In this document: positions 1 to 8,635 of the stretch, in pieces
How the letters are laid out: the number at the start of each line of letters is the position of its first letter
How positions within the stretch are numbered: position 1 is the first letter of the stretch
IMG/VR virus record: IMGVR_UViG_3300035670_000492
Span: 1 to 41,751 of that record
Strand: one strand, 5' to 3'
Length of the DNA stretch: 41,751 bases
Source: a virus
Notes under the pieces: generated by a model
What the model saw: the letters and a program-made list of their open reading frames with translations, nothing else
Told to the model about the DNA's origin: nothing
The model's database searches: none
Made by a program: the position numbers and the translations under genes

Positions 1-524
1 ACGACATCCAGTACAGCAATCACCAGCTCGTCGTGCTCGAGTGCGGGACGCGCTGGCGCGAGGCGCGCTCCATCCCGGTCGGCACGTTCAGCCGGAAGTG
101 CCGGTTCCTCCTCGGGGACGCGAAGTGTGGCGTCGATCTCACCGAGGGCGGCGACTACAACGTCTCGGGCACCGTGACCGGCGTGACGAGCCGCCGCAAA
201 TTCCTGGTGTCCCTTAGCGTTGGCGCGGGCGCGACGTTCACTGGCGGCGCCCTGAAATGGACGAGCGGGGCGAACAACGGGGACGCCTACGACGTCCGCG
301 AGTACAGCGACATCGGGGGGTCGAGCGTCACCCTGTGGCTCCCGACCGGCTACGACGTCGAGGTCGGCGACACGTTCTACATGCACTACGGCTGCGACAA
401 GAGCACGGGCGCCAACGGGTGCGCCGGCTTCAACAACCTCGAGCGATTCGGCGGCTTCCCCTACATCCCGGACGAGGACTTCGTCTTCGGCACCAACGTC
501 AACGACCCGCCGGAGGGTACGTGA
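1..524 (+). CDS. DUF2163/BR0599-like tail-tip protein, 5' truncated
   Basis: The reading frame is open from base 3 at the window edge to a TGA at 522-524, so only the C-terminal ~173 residues are present. The end of the protein carries the pattern I associate with the phage BR0599/DUF2163 family: a beta-rich body, a GCDKS...GCAGFNNLERFGG stretch, then FPYIPDEDF near the C-terminus. In this family the protein sits at the tail tip or baseplate of siphoviruses and gene transfer agents, next to the hub protein. Here the next gene starts inside its stop codon (TGATG) and is hub-like, which fits that order. Codon use is GC-rich like the surrounding tail genes. A GTG at 33 is an internal codon, not the start. 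Family assignment is fairly secure; exact position in the tail is inferred. Confidence 0.85.
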   Translation, partial: DIQYSNHQLVVLECGTRWREARSIPVGTFSRKCRFLLGDAKCGVDLTEGGDYNVSGTVTGVTSRRKFLVSLSVGAGATFTGGALKWTSGANNGDAYDVREYSDIGGSSVTLWLPTGYDVEVGDTFYMHYGCDKSTGANGCAGFNNLERFGGFPYIPDEDFVFGTNVNDPPEGT

Positions 525-2053
525 TGGCAGGCGAGTGGGACTGGTACGACAACCCGGACCCGAAGCTCCTCACCGACTACGTGCCGAGCGGCTACCGCGT
601 CGGCGCGCGCGGCGCGCGCTCGATCTTCACGGGCGACTACCTCAAGAGCTTCTACAACCGGGAGCGCATGACCTGGACGTCGCCGAAGGACGCGGCGCCG
701 GCCGGGCGCATCCTCGACTGGAAGTCGATCTCCTACCCCAACGCCATCGACCAGCCGATCCCCGTCGTGTACGGCGCCGGGCGCTTCGTCGGGCAGATCA
801 TGTGGGTCGGCGCGGCCGACGTCGACACCGAGTACCAGCTACTCGGATACTATTCCTCGGCAACCTTTTGGTATCTGTATGGGCCAATTGAGGGAAATAG
901 TGACGTTGACCCTGATGCAACGGCATACGAGCGCCGCTGGGGGCCGCTATCGGACGCAAACGCCAATTATTTAACAAGAGAAGAAATCGACGTATTTGTC
1001 TTCCCAGAAGACACATATTACAAGAGGTGGGCTGTCAACAGAACATACAGTGGAGAGTTCGCCGTTGCATTCTGCGAGTCTTTCACCGGTGCGCCGCTAT
1101 ACCTGATCAAGCTGTTCGCTGGTGACAAGGTTGTCTACGACGCAGAGACGGACACGACCCTCACTGGGTTCGAGTTCACCTACTACGACGGCACGCAGAC
1201 GGCGGCCGATCCGACGATCGCAGCGGCCGAGGACGGCGTCGACACGCCCTTCTTCAACGGGGTGGCCTACGTCGTCTTCACGGCGTTTGACCCGATGAAG
1301 TTCAACGGCGAGATCCCGGTCATCTCTGCCCACCTGTCGGAGAACCCTTGGGATGGAACCCAGACCTTCCCAGTGGAGGACACGCTCCTCGAGCTGGCCA
1401 AGGGGCTCAAGTACACAGAGGCGGCGATCGAGTTCGACGGCGACTTCAACAAGGTCCACTACGGCTGGTCGCTCCTGAACGACTCCGACTACCGGTCGGT
1501 CATCAGCCAGGTCTGCGACTTCTACAACATCATCCTGAACGATGCGGGCGAGTCCGTCCGCTTTGTTCGGACGGCCTTCGGCGTCGGCGCCACGACGGAT
1601 GCCGACCTGACTGACCCGACGATGATCGTCGAGCGCCAGCCAGGCAACCTGGTCCAGTCGTACCGGATCATGCCGACCGATCTCCCGCTCTCCTACGAGA
1701 TCACCTACCCGGATGTGGACCGCAAGTTCACGTCGTCGGTGGTCACGGCACAGCGCGCCTCCGGCTTCTATGCGACCACCCCGTCTCTCCAGAAGTGGAG
1801 CGGATCGGCGCCGTTCGCGCTGACGGAGACCCAGGCGCAGGAGCTCGCCGAGACGAACCTCTACATGGCCGCCGCGCGCAGCGAGACGCACCTCCTGACC
1901 GTGGGGCCGGCGCACCTCTACCTCGAGGTCGGGGACATCATCCTGGTCGTCGCCGGTGGCGTCACCCGGAAGTGCCAGATCGTCCAGACCACCCTCAACC
2001 CCGACTTCACCCTCGACATCGAGGCCGTGGAGTTCGCGACCGTGGACGAGTGA
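524..2053 (+). CDS. Tail-hub protein, short paralogue
   Basis: 509 residues, starting at the ATG that overlaps the previous stop (TGATG). The N-terminal third contains YPNAIDQPIPVVYGAGRF followed by a glycine/aromatic-rich beta region. The C-terminal half (about 260-509) carries conserved blocks including a FCESF/FAGD region, a YRSVISQVCDFYNIILNDAGE segment, an EITYPD block and a final LGPAHL-like VGPAHLYLEVGD motif. The C-terminal half resembles the hub region of large GTA-type tail proteins (rcc01698/Phage-tail_3-like); that is recalled, not searched. The next gene is its paralogue. Bases ~840-1130 are clearly poorer in G+C and use different codons, suggesting a swapped segment that may face the host receptor. 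Role: baseplate/central hub, probably host recognition or tail-tip assembly. Confidence 0.8.
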   Translation: MAGEWDWYDNPDPKLLTDYVPSGYRVGARGARSIFTGDYLKSFYNRERMTWTSPKDAAPAGRILDWKSISYPNAIDQPIPVVYGAGRFVGQIMWVGAADVDTEYQLLGYYSSATFWYLYGPIEGNSDVDPDATAYERRWGPLSDANANYLTREEIDVFVFPEDTYYKRWAVNRTYSGEFAVAFCESFTGAPLYLIKLFAGDKVVYDAETDTTLTGFEFTYYDGTQTAADPTIAAAEDGVDTPFFNGVAYVVFTAFDPMKFNGEIPVISAHLSENPWDGTQTFPVEDTLLELAKGLKYTEAAIEFDGDFNKVHYGWSLLNDSDYRSVISQVCDFYNIILNDAGESVRFVRTAFGVGATTDADLTDPTMIVERQPGNLVQSYRIMPTDLPLSYEITYPDVDRKFTSSVVTAQRASGFYATTPSLQKWSGSAPFALTETQAQELAETNLYMAAARSETHLLTVGPAHLYLEVGDIILVVAGGVTRKCQIVQTTLNPDFTLDIEAVEFATVDE

Positions 2054-5000
2054 TGGCCCGCCGCAGTCTCCAAGAGATCTACAACCGGGTCATCAACCGG
2101 TGGCCGGGGATCGACCTGTTCCGCAAGGCGGGCCAGCCGAAGTCGGAGCGGTATCGCGGCCTCTACGGTCAGGAGTACCTCGACTGGCGCGCGCGGCGGA
2201 GGGAGATGCGGGGCGGCAAGGTGCCCGAGCCGCCGGGCGAGAAGCCGCCGCAGACGCGCGTGAAGTGGGAAGACGTCGGCTACCCGAACGCGATCGGTCA
2301 GCCCATCCCCATCTTCCGGAACGCGGGCCGGTTCCTCGGACAGCTCATCTGGACAGCCCACGACACGATTGAGGAGCGCGAGCGTATCCTTGGGCAGTAC
2401 ACCGACCTCTACTGGACCGTCGACCCCTTGGCCCCGTACACGTTCACGGGTAAGGATCCCCGGCACCTTGAGTTTGGGGCCTGGTATGGGCGACCATTCT
2501 CTTTCGAGACACGGACGATGCGGACCGAGGAGTTCACCAGGAGCGACTCCCCAACGACGTACTACAGATACTACGGGAAAGTTCCCGGGCAGATAAATGA
2601 CACTAACCTTCAAATCATAGCGCCAAATGCTGTCTTCGCGGTTGCGTTTGCGGAGAACTACTTCCAAGAGGACGTGACACTCAGGAAACTGTGGGTTGGG
2701 GATCTTCTCGTATTCGATGCAGACGCCGGGTATATAGACCCCGCCAACGTCAGCTTCCGGTTCTATAGCGGCGTCAAGAACCCGATCGACATGACCATGT
2801 GGCTGTACCAGGGGGACGACTACGAGCACAGGTACGTCCGTACCGTTTATGTGGTCTTCGACTGGTTCAACATCCATGAGTTTAAGGGCACCGTCCCGCC
2901 GATCAGCGCGCTCATTGGTGAGGGGTCAAGCGCGGGTGTCTCTGCCTCTGACCTGGACTACGACGTCGATATCACAGAAAGCTATGGTCCAGGCGACGCA
3001 TCTCGGATGTTTTATCCCTGGGGTGCTGGTCTCTGGAGGTCTTTTAACGACGAGGATGACTACATTGTATCGACTAGCATAACCAGGGATGCGTATTTGG
3101 CCTATTGGGAGGGGGATCTTGTCACTGGATCTAACTTATATTTTATTGCAAACTTCAATGATCCGTACGGGTACAAGCTAAATCGCCCCAGCATAATGGA
3201 AGACCTTTATGGCTCAGGACAGGTCTATGGTCTTATCATGCGGGCCTTCACCGAGGATCCTCCGTACCCCGACTTTGATGGGCCAAACGTAGACGGCGTC
3301 TCCGGAACAGAACAAGAGGAGCTTCGTTATATAGAAGAACTGCCGACAGTATCTTGGGGTGTTTCTAACGACGATTATAATGATTGGGATTATTGGCCGC
3401 TATATCAGCTCGTCTGGTATATGCCGCCGTTTGATGATCTCCAGAATCTCATTGGGGATCCTCCAGAGAGCAACAACAGGAAGGTGGTTCTGTCCACGCA
3501 GATAAGTTCTTTTTACTATTCGGCAATGGCCGAGTATGAGCTTGTCGACCAGAGTGGTGACATTGAGGACACGCCAATCTTCATGACGAAGGCTCATGAT
3601 GGCGTGGAATACTACGTTCTGTTCACGAATCGCGGGCCTGAGCACATCAGCGCGTTCTGTTGGAAGCAGACATATACGGAATACTGGGGTGACGGGATCC
3701 CGGTCGGCGAGTTCGTCGATTGCATCGAGGGGACGCTGATCGACTACGGATCCCTGCCGGCCTACTACTACCTCGGTGGCATGACCCGCGGTCCGCTGAC
3801 CAGCACGGGCGGCGAGATGATGTTCTACCTGACCGGCGGCGAGACGGTCCGCACGCTCTCGTGGACGTGCGCCGATACCGGCGGGTGGGGGTGGACTCTC
3901 GGCACGTGGAAGGCCTTCGACGGCAGCGAGGTCACGGGCGTCTGGTACGACGAGACGAACGACTGGGTCGCGGTCTCGTTCGCCACGGGCGAGATCCGGA
4001 CCTACGAGTACGGCACCGAGACGCTGGTCGGGACTGTCACGCTGGCCGGCTACAAGGTCGTCTGCTACATCCCCCGCGACGACGAGGATCTCGGAGCGGC
4101 GACCCGCGCCTGGTACGGCATCAGGACGTCGCCGGGGTTCTGCCTCCTGGTCGATGAGACCGGGATGCAGTTCCGCTCGCTCAACATGGAGACGATGGAG
4201 ATCGAGGCCTTCGTCCGCCTGAATGATAAGTTCACCGATCGCTGGAAGACCGTCTACCTGCACCAGCCGATGATGAAGGCGATGCAGATCCACAAGACGT
4301 TCCCGACTGTCTTCCCGAGCGGGACCGAGTTTGCCGACACACCGCGGGTTCAGCCGATCATCTACTACGCGGGCGGCACCATGCCGGACGCGCAGCCGTT
4401 CACGGTCGAGGATCTCATCCGCTCCCTGTGCCTCAAGTTCGGCTACTCGGAGAGCGCGCTCGAGTTCGTCAACCTGGACGGCATCACCTGCCGCGGTTGG
4501 GCGGTGCTGAACCAGACCGACTTCCGGTCCATGATCGGGCAGATCTGCGAGTTCTTCGACATCATCGTGGCGGACACCGGGGAGTCGACCCGGTTCATCC
4601 GGCGGGTGGTGACCGCGGCAGCCGACATCAACGCGGCGCTGGTGGAGACGGACCTGGTCGACCGCGGCGGCGGGTACCTGGTCCGGACGGAGGAGATCGT
4701 GCCGGAGTTCGTTCCGACGGTGCTCGAGGTCAACTACCCGAACGCGGACCACGACTGGACCACCGGGACATACGAGGCGAAGCGGGCGTCGGCGGAGCTC
4801 CTGCCGGGGCGCAACTACCTCAAGACGACCATGTCCTCGCCGGTCGCGATGACCGAGGACGAGGCGGAGGCCTTCGCGAAGCGGAACCTCTACGTCCTGG
4901 GGGCCAGGCGCACGACGCACGCCTTCTCGCTGGGGCCGGCGCACCTGTTCCTCGAGGTGGGCGACGTCGTCACGATCCCGCTGGCCGGCGAGGAGCGCCG

Positions 5001-5079
5001 CGCGCAGATCGCCGAGATCACGATCCAGCCGGACTTCACGCTGGACGTGATCGCCGAGGAATATCTGCGGGACGAGTAA
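2053..5079 (+). CDS. Tail-hub protein, long paralogue with central insertion
   Basis: 1008 residues, ATG overlapping the previous stop (TGATG). Residues ~70-290 and ~760-1008 align block for block with the gene just upstream: YPNAIGQPIPIFRNAGRF, FAVAFAENYF, KFGYSESALEF, FRSMIGQICEFFDII, VNYPNAD, LGPAHLFLEVGD. Between them lies about 470 residues with no counterpart in the shorter protein. The first part of this insertion (bases ~2930-3690) is AT-richer with aromatic-rich coding. The second part (~3690-4335) returns to high GC and reads like repeated beta-strand units, possibly propeller-like. The protein is probably a hub or receptor-binding component; the insertion is the natural candidate for the host-specific domain. 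Family recalled; the paralogy is seen directly. Confidence 0.8.
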   Translation: MARRSLQEIYNRVINRWPGIDLFRKAGQPKSERYRGLYGQEYLDWRARRREMRGGKVPEPPGEKPPQTRVKWEDVGYPNAIGQPIPIFRNAGRFLGQLIWTAHDTIEERERILGQYTDLYWTVDPLAPYTFTGKDPRHLEFGAWYGRPFSFETRTMRTEEFTRSDSPTTYYRYYGKVPGQINDTNLQIIAPNAVFAVAFAENYFQEDVTLRKLWVGDLLVFDADAGYIDPANVSFRFYSGVKNPIDMTMWLYQGDDYEHRYVRTVYVVFDWFNIHEFKGTVPPISALIGEGSSAGVSASDLDYDVDITESYGPGDASRMFYPWGAGLWRSFNDEDDYIVSTSITRDAYLAYWEGDLVTGSNLYFIANFNDPYGYKLNRPSIMEDLYGSGQVYGLIMRAFTEDPPYPDFDGPNVDGVSGTEQEELRYIEELPTVSWGVSNDDYNDWDYWPLYQLVWYMPPFDDLQNLIGDPPESNNRKVVLSTQISSFYYSAMAEYELVDQSGDIEDTPIFMTKAHDGVEYYVLFTNRGPEHISAFCWKQTYTEYWGDGIPVGEFVDCIEGTLIDYGSLPAYYYLGGMTRGPLTSTGGEMMFYLTGGETVRTLSWTCADTGGWGWTLGTWKAFDGSEVTGVWYDETNDWVAVSFATGEIRTYEYGTETLVGTVTLAGYKVVCYIPRDDEDLGAATRAWYGIRTSPGFCLLVDETGMQFRSLNMETMEIEAFVRLNDKFTDRWKTVYLHQPMMKAMQIHKTFPTVFPSGTEFADTPRVQPIIYYAGGTMPDAQPFTVEDLIRSLCLKFGYSESALEFVNLDGITCRGWAVLNQTDFRSMIGQICEFFDIIVADTGESTRFIRRVVTAAADINAALVETDLVDRGGGYLVRTEEIVPEFVPTVLEVNYPNADHDWTTGTYEAKRASAELLPGRNYLKTTMSSPVAMTEDEAEAFAKRNLYVLGARRTTHAFSLGPAHLFLEVGDVVTIPLAGEERRAQIAEITIQPDFTLDVIAEEYLRDE

Positions 5080-5089
5080 GGAGCCTGAA

Positions 5090-5299
5090 ATGCACCTTGC
5101 ATCCAACTGGCGCGAAATCGCGCGCCGGTCGTGGAGCTTCTGGCTCATGGCCGTGGCCGCGATCCTGAGTGTCGCCGAGGCGGTCTTCCCGTTCTACTCC
5201 GACCTGTTCGACCGGACGACGGCCGCGCTCATCACGTTGGGGCTCGTCCTGTCCGCGATGATCGCGCGGCTGGTCTACCAGAAGGGGCTGTCGAAATGA
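5090..5299 (+). CDS. Holin-like small membrane protein
   Basis: 69 residues with two hydrophobic segments (about 17-36 and 45-62) separated by a short loop with acidic and basic residues (DLFDRTT), and a basic C-terminus ending KGLSK. An AAGGAG ribosome-binding site lies just upstream of the ATG. It is followed, with a 4-base ATGA overlap, by the endolysin gene. Two-segment small membrane proteins at this position are usually class II-like holins that trigger timed release or activation of the endolysin. Assignment rests on topology and context, not on sequence identity I recognise. Confidence 0.7.
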   Translation: MHLASNWREIARRSWSFWLMAVAAILSVAEAVFPFYSDLFDRTTAALITLGLVLSAMIARLVYQKGLSK

Positions 5300-5784
5300 G
5301 CCGGTTGGCCAGGTCCGCAACGGGGATCACCGCGGCGGTGGCGCTGATCGCGGCGGCCGAGGGGCTGCGCCAGACGGTCTACCTCGACCCGGTCGGGATC
5401 CCGACGGTGTGCTTCGGCTCCACCCGCGGGCTGGACCGGGAGATGGTCGGGAAGGTCAAGTTCACGGTCGAGGAGTGCAAGGCTCTCCTGACCAAGGAGG
5501 TGATCGAGCACGAGATGGGGATGCGTGGGTGCATGTTGGCGCCGGACAAGATCCCGGTCGGCACCTACGTCGCCTTCACGTCCTTCACCTTCAACGTCGG
5601 CGTCGGGGCCTTCTGCTCGAGCACGGCGCGGCGCCTCCTCGACCAGGCGCAGTACCACAAGGCCTGCGACGAGCTCCTGCGGTGGGTCTACGCCCGGAAG
5701 ATGGGCGTCCGGATCAAGCTGCCGGGTCTGGTCAACCGGCGGATCCAGGAACACCTCGTTTGCACGGAAGGGCTCCCCGTATGA
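5296..5784 (+). CDS. Endolysin, GH24 lysozyme
   Basis: 162 residues, ATG at 5296 overlapping the holin-like stop. The catalytic pattern of T4/P21-type lysozymes is visible: Glu22 (AAAEGLR), Asp31 (YLDPVG) and Thr37 (IPTVCFGST), with the normal E-8-D-5-T spacing. The enzyme cuts the MurNAc-GlcNAc bond of peptidoglycan at lysis. The first ~20 residues are Ala/Ile/Val/Leu-rich with basic residues before them, which could be a signal-anchor-release segment; if so, export would be Sec-dependent and activation would follow membrane release. Cysteines are frequent (39, 55, 69, 105, 124, 157), compatible with disulphide control as in SAR endolysins. Catalytic assignment is strong; SAR behaviour is inference. 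Confidence 0.9.
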   Translation: MSRLARSATGITAAVALIAAAEGLRQTVYLDPVGIPTVCFGSTRGLDREMVGKVKFTVEECKALLTKEVIEHEMGMRGCMLAPDKIPVGTYVAFTSFTFNVGVGAFCSSTARRLLDQAQYHKACDELLRWVYARKMGVRIKLPGLVNRRIQEHLVCTEGLPV

Positions 5785-6182
5785 CCCCCGGACTCTACCT
5801 CGCCGGGGGCATGGCCCTCGTAGCGGCGATTGCAGTGGCGTGGGGAGCCTTCGAGCGCGCCGGGCGCCTTGGCGCCGAGAAGGAGGTCGCCGTCGTTTCT
5901 GGTCAACTGGAATCGGCCGTGCAGGCCATCGGGACGCTGGAGTCCACCAACCGCCAGCTCAACCGGAACATCGACCGCCTCCTCGAGCAGCAGGTGGCGG
6001 ACCAGAAGCTCGCCGCCGACCTCGCGCGCCGGGTCGGGGACATCGCGGCAACCGTCGAGAGCGCGCGGGCCGACATCGAGGAGCTCAAGCTCAATGACCA
6101 GGAGTCTCGCGATTATCTTGGCGTCCGGGTTCCTGGCGGGGTGCGTCAACTCCTCAACAAGCCGGCACTCGGTCGCAACTGA
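5781..6182 (+). CDS. Rz-like inner-membrane spanin
   Basis: 133 residues; the ATG overlaps the endolysin stop by 4 bases. One N-terminal membrane helix (about 5-24) is followed by a long heptad-rich, Gln/Glu/Arg/Ala-rich region (about 35-110) expected to form a periplasmic coiled coil, then a short basic tail. This is the architecture of i-spanins, which join with an outer-membrane lipoprotein to fuse or disrupt the outer membrane in the last step of lysis. The matching lipoprotein gene starts inside this one in the +1 frame, as in the lambda Rz/Rz1 arrangement. Confidence 0.75.
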   Translation: MTPGLYLAGGMALVAAIAVAWGAFERAGRLGAEKEVAVVSGQLESAVQAIGTLESTNRQLNRNIDRLLEQQVADQKLAADLARRVGDIAATVESARADIEELKLNDQESRDYLGVRVPGGVRQLLNKPALGRN

Positions 6183-6417
6183 GACGGTGGTCCGCTACGT
6201 CGGGCCGCCGGACTCGATGCTGGTTGTCCCGCGGGATCCATACCGGCCGGTGGAGATCACGGGCGGGCTGGTCGACCAGCTCAACGCCTACAAGGGAGCC
6301 TACGGCGCGTGCGTCGCGTCGTTGGAGTCGATCGCGGAGTGGAAGCGATCGTTGGAGCCGCCGCTCCCACCGGAGCGGCCAGAGCTGGCCCAGACCGGTG
6401 GAGACGGCGATGGATGA
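6094..6417 (+). CDS. Rz1-like outer-membrane lipoprotein spanin
   Basis: 107 residues, starting at ATG 6094 inside the Rz-like gene in the +1 frame and running 235 bases beyond it. The N-terminus is a short basic signal peptide with a lipobox LAGC; Cys17 would be lipidated and anchored in the outer membrane. The mature part is Pro-rich (PPD, PRDPYRP, EPPLPPERP), typical of o-spanins, although it is longer than lambda Rz1. Partner: the coiled-coil spanin encoded by the overlapping gene. The start is fixed by the signal peptide; the same frame is open further upstream but that part is a shadow of Rz. Confidence 0.75.
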   Translation: MTRSLAIILASGFLAGCVNSSTSRHSVATETVVRYVGPPDSMLVVPRDPYRPVEITGGLVDQLNAYKGAYGACVASLESIAEWKRSLEPPLPPERPELAQTGGDGDG

Positions 6418-6667
6418 GGAAGACATCCGACGGATAGCGCATGAGGCGGCCGACATGGCGGCCCGGAAAGCGATCCGCGAAACGCTGGTCGCCCTGGGGG
6501 TCGACCCGGACCGCCCTTTCGAGTTCCAGGAGCGGATGAACTTCGTCCGTTCGCTCCAGAGCGCGGCATCGACGATCGGCAAGCAAACGCTGACCGCGGT
6601 GATCGGAACGGTGGTCCTGGGGATCCTTCTGGCGATCTGGTCGAAAGTGGGGAGTCCCCCGAGATGA
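6410..6667 (+). CDS. Small C-tail-anchored membrane protein
   Basis: 85 residues, ATG at 6410 overlapping the lipoprotein gene by 8 bases. The N-terminal ~60 residues are charged and alpha-helical in character (MDEEDIRRIAHEAADMAARKA...). The C-terminal ~20 (TLTAVIGTVVLGILLAIW) form one membrane segment with a basic end. Similar small proteins occur in phage lysis regions (DUF6127-like, from memory). An accessory holin or antiholin role is possible from position only. Confidence 0.55.
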   Translation: MDEEDIRRIAHEAADMAARKAIRETLVALGVDPDRPFEFQERMNFVRSLQSAASTIGKQTLTAVIGTVVLGILLAIWSKVGSPPR

Positions 6668-7173
6668 GCACGCACGTCGTCCGCCTCATCGCTGCGACCG
6701 GTGTCTGGTTCACCATGGCGCTGATCATGCTTGTCGGGTTCTCGACCTGGTACACGGTCACCGAGATTCGCAGGCCGCCCGATGAGCAGGCCTTCTACAT
6801 CGACAAGATCGAGGTCTTGAACCCGGTCGTCGGCCCCGGCAAGCCGGTCCTATTCCGCCTCACCGGCCGCAGGGACCATGCCTGTCCGTCGATCATCGCG
6901 TCGTTCTGGATGGACGACAGCGGCAAGCCGGTCACTCGGTTCCCGCCGATCACGGGCGGCTACACGCCGGTCGATACGGATGGCTACACGGTCGAGTTCC
7001 TGGTTCCGGCGCCAAGTGTGGAAACGCTGACGGGGCTCCCGGCCGCGCCCGGTGTCTACCACTACCGGGCCACCAACGCTCCGCTGTGCCCGAATCTCAT
7101 TCCGACGGAGATGCCGGACGTCACGATCTGTCTGGTCGTCCCCGGCCAACCCAAACCGGCGTGCGCCGGATGA
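6664..7173 (+). CDS. Membrane-anchored protein with periplasmic domain, unknown
   Basis: 169 residues, ATG overlapping the previous stop. One N-terminal membrane segment (about 7-30) precedes a ~135-residue, Pro- and Gly-rich region with beta character and four cysteines (in DHACPS, APLCPN, VTICLV and near the end), which could pair in the periplasm. I do not recognise the family. It is the last gene before a terminator, so it belongs to the late tail/lysis transcript; interference with superinfection or a lysis accessory role are only possibilities. Confidence 0.6.
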   Translation: MSTHVVRLIAATGVWFTMALIMLVGFSTWYTVTEIRRPPDEQAFYIDKIEVLNPVVGPGKPVLFRLTGRRDHACPSIIASFWMDDSGKPVTRFPPITGGYTPVDTDGYTVEFLVPAPSVETLTGLPAAPGVYHYRATNAPLCPNLIPTEMPDVTICLVVPGQPKPACAG

Positions 7174-7242
7174 GAGCTCGGCCGGGGCGGTCCATCCCCG
7201 GCCGGGGGCGAGGTCTCCTCGTCATGACGCCTCCCTGAACTT

Positions 7243-7275
7243 GCCCGGTGCCCGAGAGGGTGCCGGGCCTTTTTT
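7243..7275 (+). terminator. Intrinsic terminator of the tail/lysis transcript
   Basis: GCCCGG (7243-7248) pairs with CCGGGC (7263-7268); the stem is extended inward by TGCC/GGTG with two wobble pairs around a CGAGAG loop, and is followed by CTTTTTT. It lies just before the ribosome-binding site of the tail-spike gene. Confidence 0.8.
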
Positions 7276-7290
7276 GTTGAGGAGCACCAC

Positions 7291-8583
7291 ATGCCTATCC
7301 GCTGGATTGGAACACAGAAGCTCGGCAAGGGCGATGGCTCGAGCCCCGCAGACTGCACCCTCATCTCCGACCTCAACAACCAGATGAAGCTGGCCGGGCC
7401 CGGCGGCGATGTCCGCCTCCGCGCCGACATGGGAGAGTACGTCATCACCTCGACGATCCAAATCTCGAACGGCGGTGTCCAGGGCGCGGACGTCTGCGTC
7501 ACCGGGTGCCTGCCCGACGGGAAGTGGAAGCACGTCACCATCCGGTCGGACCGCCAGGATCCATGGCCGACCGATGCGCCAACCGCCGCGGTCAAGGTGG
7601 GCACCACCCTGTTCCGGCTGGCCTCCGGGGCCAACTGCACCGTCTGGCGCTGCCTGAATCTCGAGCGCGCCAAGTACACGATGATGATCGGTGCCAGCAT
7701 CACGCGGCTCGTCCTCGGCGCCGGGTCGCGCAAGGACACCAAGGTCGCCGCGCTTCTCCCGCTCCCGCCGCGGACGGACCCCGGCTACATGAAACGGGTG
7801 GAGGAGGTCTACGCGGCCGCGGCGCTCGGCAAGACGCCCGCGCTCGGCCCGGTGAACATGCGGAACGTCTACCGCGGAATCGAGATCCCCTCGAGCGTCG
7901 CGGTGAACGGGCTGGAGATCTTCGGCGGCACATGGCGCGGGACCGGCCGCGGCTTCCTCCGCTTCCGCGGCGCGTCGAAGGGGCTGTGGGTTCAGGACGT
8001 GGACGCCGACTGCGGGCGGATGCCGGCGGAGGACGGCTACTGGTCCACCGGGTTCGAGATCAACGACTCGGCCTCGGACGTCACCCTCCTCCGGGTGAAG
8101 TCGAACAACGCCTGGGATCCGAACAAGACCCGCGGCTACTCAAACGGCGACGGGTTCGCCGCCGAGCGGAACAACACCAACGTCGTGCTCATCCGCTGCG
8201 AGGCCAACAACAACAGCGACGGCGGCATCGACACCAAGGGCACCCGCGCCGCGCTCATCGGCTACAAGGCCTCCGGCAACCGGCGGAACCTGCGGTGCTG
8301 GGGGTGGGGCGACGCCCACTACGTCGATCTCCGCGATCCGACGATGGTGGGCCGCCGCGGCGGCAACGCCTGCCAGGTCTGGACGGACGCCAACACGGGC
8401 CTGTTCCGTGTCATGTCCGGATCGTGCTCGCAGACCAGCACGGACCCGATCGTCTTCATGGCCGAGGGGGATGATGCCCGCCTCGCCGTCTCAAAGGCGG
8501 TGACGATCACGCGGCCGGCCGGATCGAGGCTCACGGCGGGGCCTGTGTCGTTCTTCGACCCTGCCTCGCCGCCGATCACCTGA
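7291..8583 (+). CDS. Right-handed beta-helix tail-spike-like protein
   Basis: 430 residues; ATG preceded by GAGGAG. The sequence alternates short beta-strands with Asn/Gly/Asp-rich turns (ERNNTNVVLIRCEANNNS, DGGIDTKGTRAALIG, SDVTLLRVKSNNA), the pattern of pectate-lyase-like parallel beta-helices. The N-terminal ~60 residues (IGTQKLGKGDGSS...DLNNQMKLAGPGGDVRLRADMGEY) look like the usual entry into such a fold. Phage proteins of this type bind and often cut surface polysaccharide. No catalytic acid pair is certain by eye. Lying between two terminators, it is an independent unit that could be exchanged alone. Fold call is good; enzymatic activity is unproven. Confidence 0.75.
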   Translation: MPIRWIGTQKLGKGDGSSPADCTLISDLNNQMKLAGPGGDVRLRADMGEYVITSTIQISNGGVQGADVCVTGCLPDGKWKHVTIRSDRQDPWPTDAPTAAVKVGTTLFRLASGANCTVWRCLNLERAKYTMMIGASITRLVLGAGSRKDTKVAALLPLPPRTDPGYMKRVEEVYAAAALGKTPALGPVNMRNVYRGIEIPSSVAVNGLEIFGGTWRGTGRGFLRFRGASKGLWVQDVDADCGRMPAEDGYWSTGFEINDSASDVTLLRVKSNNAWDPNKTRGYSNGDGFAAERNNTNVVLIRCEANNNSDGGIDTKGTRAALIGYKASGNRRNLRCWGWGDAHYVDLRDPTMVGRRGGNACQVWTDANTGLFRVMSGSCSQTSTDPIVFMAEGDDARLAVSKAVTITRPAGSRLTAGPVSFFDPASPPIT

Positions 8584-8601
8584 CCGGTCCGTCGACACCT
8601 C

Positions 8602-8635
8602 CCCCCGTGGCCGGAATCCCGGCCGCGGGGGTTTT
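8602..8635 (+). terminator. Strong intrinsic terminator after the tail spike
   Basis: CCCCCGTGGCCGG (8602-8614) pairs with CCGGCCGCGGGGG (8619-8631) through 13 pairs with one wobble, loop AATC, followed by TTTT. It ends the plus-strand late transcript and faces the minus-strand integrase transcript. Confidence 0.85.

Noticed and set aside
257-523. Upstream extension of the short hub frame to base 257
   Set aside because: This part is the +1 shadow of the DUF2163-like gene; the TGATG overlap at 522-526 fixes the start at 524.
1097-1915. 272-codon minus-strand frame opposite the short hub gene
   Set aside because: Composition-driven shadow of a well-supported gene; no start signal.
3400-5148. 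582-codon open frame on the minus strand opposite the long hub gene
   Set aside because: Arg/Leu/Asp-rich shadow of the GC-rich hub gene, no ribosome-binding site, no recognisable domain; the plus-strand frame has clear paralogy.
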